From: Rugalucina vietnamica
Lineage: Eukaryota; Mollusca; Bivalvia; Lucinida; Lucinidae
Reading direction: 5' to 3'
NCBI GenBank assembly: GCA_964017185.1
Contig: OZ024879.1
Span: forward strand, 39,396,383-39,460,382
DNA: 64,000 nucleotides
The first letter of the stretch is position 1. The number at the start of each line of letters is the position of its first letter. Shown here in pieces: positions 44,622 through 54,876 of this stretch. The translations under genes were made by a program, and so were the position numbers. The notes below the pieces were generated by a model. That model ran no database searches and was not told where the DNA came from. It saw only the letters and a list, made by a program, of their open reading frames with translations.

Positions 44622-45088
44622 GGGCAGAGACCAGTAAATGAAACGCTGCCTGCGATTGGTCCGAAGTGTGGGCAGATCTACCGCGGTAAATTTAAGATGT
44701 AACGCTACCTACCATTGGTCATAAATGCGTATCTTTCAGATGTCCTTTGTCACATGATAGTATAATCTTTCTTGAATATTTTGCAACATTGATCTATTTA
44801 ATCAGCTGCTGTTTGCCGTGCAATGGCCAAATTGCGGATGTAGTGATTTTCGAATAATCATGTTTTCATTGTTGAGAAATTTTGGGGTGTCCCTAAAAAG
44901 CGAAAAGTACCGTCCTTGGATGCTGGCTGACCCCCTATTTTTTGCTGTACTTGTACACGGCCTGGGGCGATCTCTCGTCTGCTGAATGTGTCGGGGTCCA
45001 CTATAAGCTGTGAAGCATATGAATGAGTCTTGTTTTGGGGCAAATTACAATGGGAGTCTATGGGAACGATAATTATAGGTCTCTGCCC
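44622..45088. mobile_element. MITE with GGGCAGAGACC termini and TAAT target duplication
   Basis: The 467-bp element starts GGGCAGAGACC and ends GGTCTCTGCCC, exact complements. TAAT flanks it at 44618-44621 and 45089-45092. Removing it restores the satellite word CTCCTAATGACACATTTGT seen in the other monomers. There is no transposase. Confidence 0.9.
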
Positions 45089-45135
45089 TAATGACACATT
45101 TGTTAATATGTGCCGAAATTATGAAATTGTACATG

Positions 45136-45522
45136 CAGTTTTTTATTATTTCTTTCATTCAGTATTTATTTGGCATTAAACATTTTAACATGCTAACAGT
45201 TTGCTATAGCAAGGCAATTTATGTCCAAAAATCACCATTTTCTACACCTTATGATGTTGCACTTTTATTTTGGTTGTTTTCTAAGCAGGTTTGCTGTTCT
45301 GTTAAGTAAGGTCCAATATTCATGTAATATTAAATGTAGATAAAAATTAACAAAGAAATGGCTTTGTAAGTGAAACTGTACTTTTGTCCCATTACCCACT
45401 ATGGTGAAATTTGAAAACACATGAGAACCAAAGGACTTATCACTGGAATATAAACCTGATATGTCATAACTTATTATAAAAAAAGACAAATGAAGAAACA
45501 AAGATGTTCATTTTTGTCTCAT
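45136..45522. other. No gene seen
   Basis: AT-rich sequence with short open frames only. Confidence 0.45.
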
Positions 45523-45781
45523 ATCACGAAAACATGTCCGTGACATGTATACCCCCTTGAACCCGACTTTTATATAGTAAAAGGGGGGTATGCAGGGGTA
45601 TACCTATTTTTCTTATTTTGGCTTCAAAACATACATTGTGGGTTCTCGTCAGAACCACCCACAATCTATGTTTTGAAGCAAAAATAAGAAGAATATTTAA
45701 CATTTTCAGCTAAAAAAAAAAAAACAATTTTCAAAGCTCAAAAAATCTCTGATTTATTGCACTGGCAAGTTTTCGTAATGA
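45523..45781. mobile_element. MITE family B, best-preserved copy
   Basis: The ends are ATCACGAAAACATGTCCGTG and TTGCACTGGCAAGTTTTCGT. The middle hairpin is CTTCAAAACATACATTGTGG / CCACAATCTATGTTTTGAAG. The copy carries TTTATATAGTAAAAGGGGGG. It is the reference for the interrupted copy at 26234-28120. Confidence 0.85.
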
Positions 45782-45927
45782 AGTGCAACACAAATAGCAA
45801 CCCTGACCGTGACTCAGCCGTAATGGCTTTTCCGATGTGTTTGATGATGAATTAATTCAGCATGATAGTGTGATGTCTGGTGGATCAAATAATGGAAGCG
45901 TATAATTATAGTACATGCAAAATGTGT

Positions 45928-46675
45928 ACCTCGGGGACCGAACAACTAAATGTTGTCAACCACTGCAGAAGTTGAGGGTGAGGTTAGGTGCCAGTAAAAC
46001 CGGTTTAAGCCACCCCCCCCCAGTAATTTTATATTACTGATCGTTCCAAGGCGATACTTCTTAATTATTTTTATTTGCTATTACTGCAGCTGGTGTTGTG
46101 CCGTGTGGCGGCCCTAAAAAAACTCCCCGTACATCATCCATAGTGCAGGCTATCTTTTCTTTTTGGTCCTTTGAGATCAGCGAGGATATTCAGAACTCTA
46201 GAAATTTATTATCGGTTAAGATTCATTTTCTAACCAATGTTTAATATACTTGGCCCCATTTAGATAATACTAGTCTTTGTATCGACTACCCTGTTGAAAG
46301 TTGCAAATTTTCAGTAATTCTCTTTGGCTCCATGTTGCCAAATCTAAAGGGTCACTGACGAGACTTCAATAGTCGAAACCGCGGTATGGCCCATCCCCTT
46401 ACTTATTAATGTGTTCACTGCTCTTAAAGGATCTCAGTTTTAATTTTTATTTTCTGTTGTGGTTTTAATTGTTTTGTGTTTTGGAGTCTAATTTTTGTGC
46501 TGCTTGAGCCTTATGTACGTTTTCATATTTTTTAGTTCAGTTCGGGTAGCTGAGTGGCCGCCTATTGGGGAATAGCTACTTGCTCGGCTTACCACATTAT
46601 TTCATGGTATAAGTACTTAAGTGTCATTTTAGTTTTTCCCACCCCTCGGTTTATCCATTTGTACTTTTTTTGAAT
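45928..46675 (+). mobile_element. PLE 3' tail copy interrupted by a 376-family repeat
   Basis: 45928-46056 matches the tail from ACCGAACAACTAAATGTTGT to GGCGATACTTC, and about 46450-46675 continues from TTGTGGTTTTAATTG to TATCCATTTGTAC. The two parts are contiguous in every other copy. The bases TTCT occur at both junctions and may be the target duplication. Confidence 0.82.
46057..46449 (-). repeat. 376-bp-period repeat, one full unit, inserted in a PLE tail
   Basis: In minus orientation it carries all body words of the family, including GGGCCGCCACACGGCACAAC and ATGGATGATGTACGGGGAG. It ends in AAATAAAAATAATTA, the same word that opens the unit, so the copy starts and stops at the same point of the period. 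Confidence 0.82.
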
Positions 46676-46679
46676 GAAC

Positions 46680-46986
46680 CTTTTGCCTTTTGATTGTCTC
46701 CGTTAGGTGGCATAAACTTCACATGAATCATGAGGCTCCGTCGCAGCCGCTTTTCTCGTGCTATATTTGATTCACGTGCGCTACCAGCGGAGACCATTGG
46801 GGTATAAAAGAATCAAATTTTATTTGTTCGAGACACGACAACAGATTCGGATCAATAATTTTGTGATATTAATTTTGGAATAAAATTTAGTCGTAAGCTG
46901 TTATTTATTTTCGTGTGCGTCACTTTTTTTGTATGTCGTAGACAAAGTTGGCATAAAATGATCTCCGCGATATCATCACCACTTGT
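46680..46986 (+). promoter_or_regulatory. TATA-containing, LTR-like or promoter-like block
   Basis: GGGGTATAAAAG at about 46799 is followed by AATAAA-type words at about 46878 and a GT-rich stretch. TCTCCG at about 46705 and CGGAGA at about 46788 are opposed. The TATA-to-AATAAA spacing resembles a solo LTR, but no ends or target duplication could be fixed. Confidence 0.25.
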
Positions 46987-49775
46987 AAAAAGGTACAAGT
47001 AGGCAAAGATCAGGAAAAGGCGCAATCAGAAAAAGATTCCCACTCCAAAAACCGAGGTGGGAAAAAACCAAACTAACAATCAGGTACATATACCATGAAA
47101 CATATCGTAAGCCGAATGAGCAGCTATTTTCCCAATAGGTGGCCACTCAGTTACCTTAACTTAACTAAAAATATGAAAACATACATAAAGCGCCAACAGC
47201 ACAAAAAATTTTAAACACCAAGACATAAAACAAAAAGAACCACTACAGAAGTATCGACTTGGAACGATCAGTAACACAAAGTTACTGGCGGGCTTAAACC
47301 GGTTTTACAGGTACCTAACCTCACCCTCAGCTTCTGCAGTGGTTCACAACATTTAGTTAGTTCTTCGGTCCTCGTGGTGAATCTCTAACTAGTCAATGAA
47401 TCATCAAGAACAAACAAATAAATCATGATAAACATCCTGATGAATCAAAAACCAGGACTCACAGATTGAGTAAGCTGCCCGACGATGGAGATCCCTGGGC
47501 GCCGAATAACCTACTAACTCCGGAGCAAAAGAAAAACACCAGTTGGACCCCGGTGGGCCAAGCAACAGACAAGAAGCTCCGGCCCCAACCAACTAAAATG
47601 AATAGCTTTAAGTCGGGGCCATCATAGAGTCTGACGCCCGACCCACCGGCGTGCAATTAAAGAAGGCAGCATAGTTATCAACCATGATTGGGTTAAAAAC
47701 TAAGCATGCAGACTGTCGCATAACATTCAAGTTATAACCTATACGTCTGTAACGTGATATGATTTTTCCGAACTGAAGAGAAAAATCATTTATTCCTTTA
47801 AGTTTCTTTAATTTGTAAACCAAGTCACCATAAAATTCAGGTTCCGAAAGGCCCTCACTTAAAAGTGTCTTTAACCCAACATTATATTTGGAAATCAATT
47901 CATAGTGTCTACGATAAAATTTAGAAAAGGTTTTTCGAAGTTTATGATACCGATAGCCCTGTTGGAGAAGTTTTGCCGTTAAACATTTATTTCGAGCGTT
48001 GAAGTCTGTAACATGATTGCAGACTCTAGCAAACCTAATAAGTTGCGAAATGTATACACCATAAGAAGCACGACGAGGAACGTCACCATCCAAAAAAGGA
48101 AAATTTACTATATCAAAATCAAAGTCATCGCGCTTATCATAAATTTTAGAAGAAACAAATCCATTTGCAACAGAAAGATGTAGATCTAAAAAGGGGGCTT
48201 CGGTATCTGAGATATTAGCTTTGTTCAACTGAAGTTCAGGTGGATAAATTTGATTGACCATACCTTCAAAATAAGGGTTGTCAATGTTCAAAAGGTCATC
48301 GAGGTACCTAGATGTGGAATTAAAAGCCTCGATAACATCAGCTTGATTATCATGGTTAAGAGAATCCATGAAATCTCTTTCGTAGCAGTATAAAAATAAA
48401 TCAGCTACGAGAGGTGCGCAATTTGTACCCATCGGAATTCCAACAATTTGTCTGTATAACTTGGTCCCAAATCTAATATAAATATTATCAAGGAGATAGG
48501 ATAAGGCGTCGCACACATTCTGACATGACCAAAGGGTATACCGACTTTGGTCAGAGGAAGTGAAAAAAGCCTTTCTGTCATTACATGCCAAATAAAGTGA
48601 ACCATAGTTTTTTAATGCCCTTTTGAAGGTCCACTCTATCAAATCCAGAAGTTTTTCTTTAATTAGATTATGTGGTAATGTTGTATACAGAGTAGAAAAA
48701 TCATATGTGGACAAGCTTGTCGCACGGAACCCTCTACACTTCAATTTACTGAGCACCTCACCAGAATTTTTTATTGACCAAAACCAATTTTTATTTGAAG
48801 TTTCATACACTGTCTCACAGTATCTTATAACATGAGATTTGATAGCTGTAAGACAAGAAGTTAATAATTTAGAAAGTTCAGTGGTAGTGCAAGAGCTAGA
48901 ATTTGCAATAAATCTAGCTTTGTATGGTCTTTCGTGAAGCTTAGGTAACCAATACATCGTAGGAAGTTTGTCTTGGCCTTCATTGACACAAACAGAAAAC
49001 TTAACAGGTAAATCGTTTAAATGGGCATTTACTACAGACACCTCATCAGTATCTGTCTCCAGATAAGCCCTGGTACCATCAAGCTCCTGTTTTAAGGTGT
49101 TAACGTAGTGAAGTCTACAAACGACAACAACATTGTTTGCGGCTTTATCTGCCGGAACCAAGACATACTTTCTATGAAATTCTTGGATACCCTGCTTCAA
49201 ATGCCTAAATGACGATTTGGGTTTAGGAGGTAAAAGATTAGTATTTTGTGAATAAAACTTAATACGTTTATCCACGATAGTGAAGATACTTCTTTTCCAT
49301 TCTTTAAGAGCATTATCCTCAACACCCTCTCGTTTACACCATCGATTACCGAAATCATTTAATGCAGATGCAATCTCCTCTCTACATTGTAAACCTTTCT
49401 CTTACTTCACTAGAAACATAAAACCATTGATCCCCAGTTATAGGACTATGCATAAAACATCTACATCACGCATTTGCTGCATTTCGAATGTTTTTAAGAA
49501 GCGTTGTTTCTTCTTTTAATCAAGGATGAGCATCTGTACTTTTGTTGGCTTGAAAATCAACTGGTATTTTGCCTACGTGGTGTTTTTAGGAAGAGATGAT
49601 GACTTTTCTTCACATGGGGAGGGGAATACCGTATCTGTTTGTTTCTTTTCATGGCCCCATGGGAGACGGGTGCTACTGTTTCCGGGGATAATACAGTATA
49701 CTAGAAATGTTCGACAAAGACATTATGCGCGCTTTTTCCACTCTCTTGATCATAAATTAAAGCATAACGAATGGT
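46987..49775 (-). mobile_element. Near-complete Penelope-like element, reference copy
   Basis: In minus orientation it has a 3' terminus at 46987 (AAAAAGGTACAAGTAGGCAA), a tail of about 620 bases, a reverse transcriptase frame of 598 codons (47608-49401) and about 370 further bases on the 5' side that are repeated at 63490-63840. The exact 5' end is not known. All other PLE pieces in the window are parts of this unit. Confidence 0.88.
47608..49401 (-). CDS. Penelope-like reverse transcriptase, GIY-YIG-less, open for 598 codons
   Basis: The frame is open from just after a TAA at 49402-49404 to the stop at 47608; the first in-frame starts are weak, so the true start may lie upstream after a frameshift. 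It contains a fingers motif (VLVPADKAANNVVVVC), YWLPKLHERPYKARFIANSS, motif A (STYDFSTLYTTLPH), motif B (GIPMGTNCAPLVADLF) and motif C (RYLDDLL). A basic C-terminal part without a GIY-YIG nuclease follows. Reverse transcriptases of this group copy the element RNA at a nicked target. The lack of GIY-YIG suggests use of pre-existing breaks or another nuclease. No stop or shift breaks the catalytic part, so it may be functional. Confidence 0.88.
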   Translation of the reverse strand, partial: EKGLQCREEIASALNDFGNRWCKREGVEDNALKEWKRSIFTIVDKRIKFYSQNTNLLPPKPKSSFRHLKQGIQEFHRKYVLVPADKAANNVVVVCRLHYVNTLKQELDGTRAYLETDTDEVSVVNAHLNDLPVKFSVCVNEGQDKLPTMYWLPKLHERPYKARFIANSSSCTTTELSKLLTSCLTAIKSHVIRYCETVYETSNKNWFWSIKNSGEVLSKLKCRGFRATSLSTYDFSTLYTTLPHNLIKEKLLDLIEWTFKRALKNYGSLYLACNDRKAFFTSSDQSRYTLWSCQNVCDALSYLLDNIYIRFGTKLYRQIVGIPMGTNCAPLVADLFLYCYERDFMDSLNHDNQADVIEAFNSTSRYLDDLLNIDNPYFEGMVNQIYPPELQLNKANISDTEAPFLDLHLSVANGFVSSKIYDKRDDFDFDIVNFPFLDGDVPRRASYGVYISQLIRFARVCNHVTDFNARNKCLTAKLLQQGYRYHKLRKTFSKFYRRHYELISKYNVGLKTLLSEGLSEPEFYGDLVYKLKKLKGINDFSLQFGKIISRYRRIGYNLNVMRQSACLVFNPIMVDNYAAFFNCTPVGRASDSMMAPT

Positions 49776-50483
49776 GAGATGAACACGTATCCAAACTCGT
49801 ATCCATATAATGTTGTGTTTCCTAAGTCGATTCCCTAAAGCGTTGCGTTTCCAAATTTGAATCCATAAAATGTTGCGTTTCCTAACTCGAATCCATAAAA
49901 TGTTGCGTTTCGGAGTCTAGAGACAAATCACAAACTTCGCTGTTGCAAGCTACATCGAAATTGACGATTCCAAAGTCCATTGTATATGTTTTTACTTCAG
50001 TTACAAAACATCTAGGGGTTCAGAACGAATATTTGTCTTTCAATAATTTATTGCATGAATACCTGTGTCACACGACATTAACAGCCGTTTGTCAATGAAA
50101 ACGAAGCCATGTATTAAAAGTGCAAGTCACGCACGCACGTGCTGTTAATATATGGGCCACAACGTGAGAAAATATATCTTTGGACATTGTTTTTAGAATT
50201 ATAAAACAATGTTACTTTGAATGTATAATGTTTCTCGAGTCTGTTAGTCTTTATTTGACCAAAATATTCCAGTTGTATTGTGAGCTTATACCAGATTACT
50301 ATATGAACCCTTAAACAGTCATTTCATTGCAGCATGTTGTCGGCAAATCAGCATCTTGCTGTCCTAAGCTATGTTCCCTCCCCCAACCTAGGAATCGTTT
50401 GCTGAAAATGTAAAAACAGCACACCTCCAGGCATATGTTTGGAAACAAGCCACAGAATCAGATGCTCCTGAAATGCAGCCTGT
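49776..50483. other. No gene seen; short tandem repeats
   Basis: At 49790-49920 the phrase TCCATAAAATGTTGCGTTTC recurs three to four times with changes. Otherwise nothing is recognised. Confidence 0.5.
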
Positions 50484-50709
50484 TGACTTTGGATGGAAAA
50501 AAGGTACCAGTAGGCAAAGATCAGGAAAAGGTGCAATGAAAATAAGATATCCACTCCAAAAACCGAGGTGGGAAAAAAACAAACCAACAATCAGGTACTG
50601 ATACCAAGAAAACATTTCGTCGTAAGCCGAATGAGCAGTTATTATCCCAATAGGTGGCCACTCAGTTACCTTAACTTAACTAAAAATATGAAAACACATA
50701 AAACAAAAA
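50484..50709 (-). mobile_element. PLE 3' tail, first unit of a tandem pair
   Basis: It starts with flank TGACTTTGGATGG, then the PLE end AAAAAAGGTACCAGTAGGC, and runs to CACATAAAACAAAAA. The next unit repeats the same flank and tail at 50710. Confidence 0.85.
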
Positions 50710-51371
50710 TGACTTTGGATGGAAAAAAGGTACACGTGGGCAAAGATCAGGAAAAGGTGCAATCAAAATAAGATATCCACTCCAAAAACCGAGGTGGGAA
50801 AAAAACAAACCAGCGATCAGGTACTGATACCAAGAAAACATTTCGTCGTAAGCCGAATGAGCAGTTATTATCCCAATAGGTGGCCACTCAGTTACCTTAA
50901 CTTAACTAAAAATATGAAAACACACATAAAACAAAAAGAACCACCACAGAAGTATCGACTTGGAACGATCAGTAACACACAGTTACTGGCGGGCTTAAAT
51001 AGATTTTACATGGCCATAACCTCAGCCTCAGCTTCTGCAGTGGTTCATAACATTAAGCTAGTTCTTCGGTCCTCGTGGTGAATCTCTTAACTAGTCAATG
51101 AATCACCAAGAACAAACAAATCAGGATAAACATCCTGATGAATCAAAAACCAGGACTCACAGATTCAGTAAGCTGCCCGACGATGGAGATCCCTGGGCGC
51201 CGAATAACTTACTAACTCCGGAGCAAAAGAAAAACATCAGTTGGACCCCGGTGGGCCAAGCAACAGACAAGAAGCTCCCGCCCCTACCAACTAAAATGAA
51301 TAGCTTTAGGTCGGGGCCATCAGAGTCTGACGCCCGACCCACCGGCGTGCAATTAAAGAAGGCAGCATAGT
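50710..51371 (-). mobile_element. PLE 3' tail and end of coding region, second unit of a tandem pair
   Basis: The flank TGACTTTGGATGG and tail are repeated, then the copy continues through the whole tail to the last coding bases (complement of GGCAGCATAG, as in the AAFFNCTPV stop region). It is 5'-truncated at 51371. Pseudo-LTR tandems of this kind are known for PLEs. Confidence 0.85.
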
Positions 51372-51792
51372 AAAAAATGAATGAAAAATGATGATCTCAA
51401 GTCGCTTATCCCTGTCATGCTACCTACAAATGTTGCACTTGCTCCACCAGAGGAGGTACAGCTGACCACGTTTTTAACGTCAGTTTTCAGGACAATGACG
51501 TTTGTAGTGTTTGTATGTTTAAATTTTTCATTACTCAAATAATAACTTTAATAATCTAGTCCAACAAAGAGTATTAGATTCTAGGAAAATATTGTGCACT
51601 CAACGTAAAATTGTTTAACTTATACACAAAATATTGTTTGAAGGTACCATTTCGCACGCTGTGGCCCATATAATATATACCATATATTCAGATAGAATGT
51701 TGGCTAAAACATCCTTACTCCCTTAAAAAAAATGAGACATTCCCCCTACCACCGACATTGCCCACAGCTTGAATAATTGGTAAGGGGAGGAG

Positions 51793-52380
51793 GGTGGCAG
51801 CACATTTGCGCACATTTTTGAAAGAATGTGGTTCATTTGCGCACACAATTTTCCCAGATAAACGTTTTCATTTGCGCACACAATTTCCCCAGGTAAATGT
51901 TACATTTGCGCACATCAAATTTTCTCCGGTAAATGGTATGTTTGCGCTGGCGGGTCTGTAAAGACAAGCCAAATGGAACATTTTAAAACAAATCCTTTTA
52001 TATGAAGGTTTTAGATTCAGAAAAGAAAGAGACAGTAAGACGGTACACTTGTGGTGATGCATAAAGATAACTTGCAAACCCAGCTAAATGATACAATGAT
52101 TGTTTGAGGGAGATTCGAACATGACCACGTGGAAGAAGAGTCCAGGGCTGCGACTCCTGAAACTCTTCACACCCAGGCCGGTGATCAGGGGTAACAATGA
52201 TGATACTTTATTTGTCGTACCTTGATTTAATAAAATACCAGCAGCTGGCCAAGGAATAGGCGTAAAAACGTGCGCAAATGTAACAGTAAAACTGTGCGCA
52301 AATGATATACATTTCTGTGTGCAAATGAAAACTGTGCGCAAACGAAATTTTTGAAAAATGTGCGCAAATGTAATAGCACC
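51793..52380. mobile_element. Foldback element with iterated CATTTGCGCACA arms and 8-bp target duplication
   Basis: The left arm (51793-51950) has at least five copies of CATTTGCGCAC, and the right arm (52267-52380) has at least four copies of its complement GTGCGCAAATG plus variants. The ends are GGTGGCAGCACATTTGCGCA and TGCGCAAATGTAATAGCACC. The direct repeat GGGAGGAG flanks it at 51785-51792 and 52381-52388. The middle (51950-52265) has no convincing gene. The 8-bp duplication suggests mobilisation by a hAT- or Merlin-type transposase. Confidence 0.88.
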
Positions 52381-52388
52381 GGGAGGAG

Positions 52389-53250
52389 CAGTGTGAAAAA
52401 TTTTATAATTTCACACCGTCATGCACAGTTCAAAAAAAGAGCATCCATTACGATGGTTTGGGAAGACACCAGTCAGTCTAGATGCAACTTTTATCCATTT
52501 TATCATTAAAATCACCTTTGGGGTTAGTACAAAGTTCAAACGTGGAAGAACAGTCTAATTCTTGGACATTTTATTGTGATTTTTTTTTTATAAAAAAGCT
52601 TTTTAAGCGGAAGGCGTTTCAAACTTTAAAATCTACAGATCTACTGAATGGGGGGGTCTTTCAGATATCACTAGTTTTAGTTTTTCATGGAAGTAGGATT
52701 TTTATTTAAGTTCTTCAGAAAACTCAGAAAAATGTTTTCATCAACCCTACATAATGTTGTAGATAGACATCCATAATTCAGATGCCATTTTCAAGTATCA
52801 ATGGATTACAAAAGCACATGTACTCCCTCATGGCTTAATTTTAACACCTGTATGACCATAGCTGTTGACTGTGACATAAAGCAACAAATCAAACTGACAA
52901 ACTTTATTTTGTTATCTTAATGATGTTAAATATTTCCACTTGAAATGCACATGTAGCTACTTTTGATACAAATTTTACTGCTAGACAATTTAAGTGTATA
53001 GAGCTCATTTTCAACCGGGCAGGTCTCGTTTAAAGTGAAATGTGTGGGCAATTCAATTTTCTCTTTTCAGATGGGGGATGGTGATACATGGGGGCATTGA
53101 TGGCTACAGCAGACTCATTGCGTACATGAATGTCAACACCAACAACCGGGCGAAGACTGTTTTTGCCGGCTACAGAACGCTATGGTGTACCTTCACGTGT
53201 TTGTTGTAATCATGGAGTGGAGTGGAGAATCTGGATGTGGCAGCTTTCTG
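52389..53250. other. No gene seen
   Basis: AT-rich, with short frames only. A short PLE-like word (GGCCCACCGGGGTTCAACTG) occurs at about 53258-53277. Confidence 0.45.
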
Positions 53251-53369
53251 GATGTGGCCCACCGGGGTTCAACTGGTGTTTTTTTTTTTTTGTCCATGAC
53301 AACAGTATATCTGTCACATGATATATTGCTAGCGCAATTACAGTGTCATAATGATATTTTTGGCCTGAA

Positions 53370-53465
53370 TGTTGATTGATTGATTGATTGATTGATGTTT
53401 AACGACGCGTCAACCCTAATGGGTCATTAGCGTCTAACAATTGTAAAATGCATAATTTAGTTCAG
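53370..53465 (-). mobile_element. Extreme 3' end of the RNase H retroposon, (TCAA)n tail
   Basis: On the minus strand it has TTAGACGCTAATGACCCATT, AGGGTTGACGCGTCGTTAAA and a tail of six to seven ATCA units, identical in type to the copy ending at 31342. Confidence 0.85.
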
Positions 53466-53702
53466 AGAATGTTTTCCGTACATACGGCAACATGATATAC
53501 TTCATGAATACTTCATTAATATACATGTATCTGTGACATCTCTGCAAATTAGAAAATTGATTTGTTAGTGTTATTTGAATTTTCAGATTGAATAATGCTG
53601 TATTGATTCAAGCGTTTAAATTGTGTGTTTTCTTATTACAAAAAAATAGTAAAATTTGATGATACATTAAATTACGTCTGTACCTCAATAAAATAAAATA
53701 GA

Positions 53703-53833
53703 TACTACGTTGCTGAGAAGTTGATAGTAAGAATTTTCACCCTTCGCAAATGATTATCGACCTCGGCTGCGACTTGGTCGATTGTCATTTTCTCAGGATG
53801 AAAATTCTTACTCAGCCTCTCAGCAATGTAGTA
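53703..53833. repeat. Short inverted-repeat element (131 bp)
   Basis: TACTACGTTGCTGAGAAG...GTAAGAATTTTCA at the left is the near-complement of TGAAAATTCTTACTCAGCCTCTCAG...GTAGTA at the right, leaving a loop of about 60 bases. No coding sequence. Confidence 0.75.
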
Positions 53834-54021
53834 ATTATATATTATTTTCCAGAGTGACACTTTATTTGTTCAAATATTTGCTATGACGTGTACATCGCCG
53901 AGTTTTGTTTGTTTGTTGTTTAACGACGCATCAACCCTGATGGGTCATTAGCGTCTAACGAGGTAAAACGTTAAAATATATTGAACTCGTATTAAAAAGT
54001 AACACTAAGTAAGATATAGAA

Positions 54022-54440
54022 AACCCAGTTAGAAAACTGGGGTTGCCGTCACTAGAATATAGACGTGAAAGAGCTGACCTAGTAGAAGTTTATAAAATAA
54101 TGCACAACATTGACAAAATTGACAAAGACAAGCTGTTCGCTTTTCCAACTTACACTGTGACAAGGGGACATCAACTTAAATTAGCTAAGAAACAGCATAG
54201 GCTAAAAATCAGATCCAACAGACTCTTGGAACGCTTTACCCGAACATGTAGTCATGGCACCCTCCCTGAACTGCTTCAAATCACGGTTAAATGTGTTATG
54301 GAAAAACCACCCGTATAAGTTTAATCCCTGGTGCTACAGTCCCGGACCAAAACCAAGAGACTACTACAAGAATGCACCTACAGAGGCTGTCTAGCCTGAT
54401 ATTGGTGTCGAGGATATGTGAGTTATATGTGAGTTATATA
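54022..54440 (+). mobile_element. CR1/L2-type non-LTR retroposon 3' fragment, nested
   Basis: The insertion starts after AAGATATA and ends after (GTGAGTTATAT)2, with ATATA present on both sides. It codes for the C-terminal end of a CR1/L2-type reverse transcriptase (see 54043-54405) and ends in a short microsatellite tail, as usual for the group. Confidence 0.85.
54043..54405 (+). pseudogene. CR1/L2-type reverse transcriptase C-terminus
   Basis: It reads LPSLEYRRERADLVEVYKIM near the start, the hallmark of the post-RT region in CR1/L2/Rex-type elements, then HRLKIRSNR. After a register change near 54245 it reads SLNCFKSRLNVLWKNHPYKF and a stop around 54405. The shift makes it inactive. Confidence 0.82.
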
Positions 54441-54512
54441 AATGTCGTTGTAAAGAAACGATATATGAAATAATAAGATTGGTGATTTAAAAATTAAATC
54501 ATCGCCGAGTTT

Positions 54513-54876
54513 AACTGAAACTAGTCCCTAAAATCGTCAAGAAGACTTTAAAATGATGTAGACACTATGCGCAAAAAACAAATGCGCACATCTTGTTCAC
54601 TTCACACGACTTAGGGATAGATTTATGTTTCCGCCCGCGCATGAGCAGTTGCTCAGAAATAGAGTGATTGGCTGTCCGGTCTCATAGCAAATTTTGTATC
54701 GGTCTGATTAACACAAAATACGCGCGAGTTTAATCCAATTACGTTTACCTATTACCTTAGAAACATCAATTGTGACCAAACAATCGCTGTCTTCGACATC
54801 ACTGCTTACCTAATCGTATCGCATTTGTATATCTTTTTAACTTTGTATATCTTTTTAACTGTCTTATTCACTTGAA
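54513..54876. other. Upstream region of a putative short gene
   Basis: No frame is seen. Just before the ATG at 54877 the 19-base phrase TTGTATATCTTTTTAACT occurs twice in tandem. Confidence 0.4.

Larger units (their letters stand above)
42830..45135 (+). repeat. Satellite array, monomer about 335-360 bp, interrupted twice
   Basis: The word GATCACGGAAGGTGTT recurs at about 43555, 43917, 44252 and 44588. Shared blocks such as TACATTTGCTACTGTTGAGC, GGCACGTGCCCTGTAA and GGAGATTATGAAATTAAA keep constant order. A partial monomer lies at 42830-42960 and the end of one at 45089-45135. Insertions at 42962-43498 and 44622-45088 interrupt the array. Confidence 0.88.
53906..54500 (-). mobile_element. 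RNase H retroposon 3' fragment with 12-bp target duplication, carrying a nested element
   Basis: In minus orientation it has the (AAAC)n tail, the family 3' UTR, and the part complementary to 38520-38575. The direct repeat ATCGCCGAGTTT lies at 53894-53905 and 54501-54512. It is 5'-truncated within the 3' UTR and split by the retroposon piece at 54022-54440. Confidence 0.9.
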
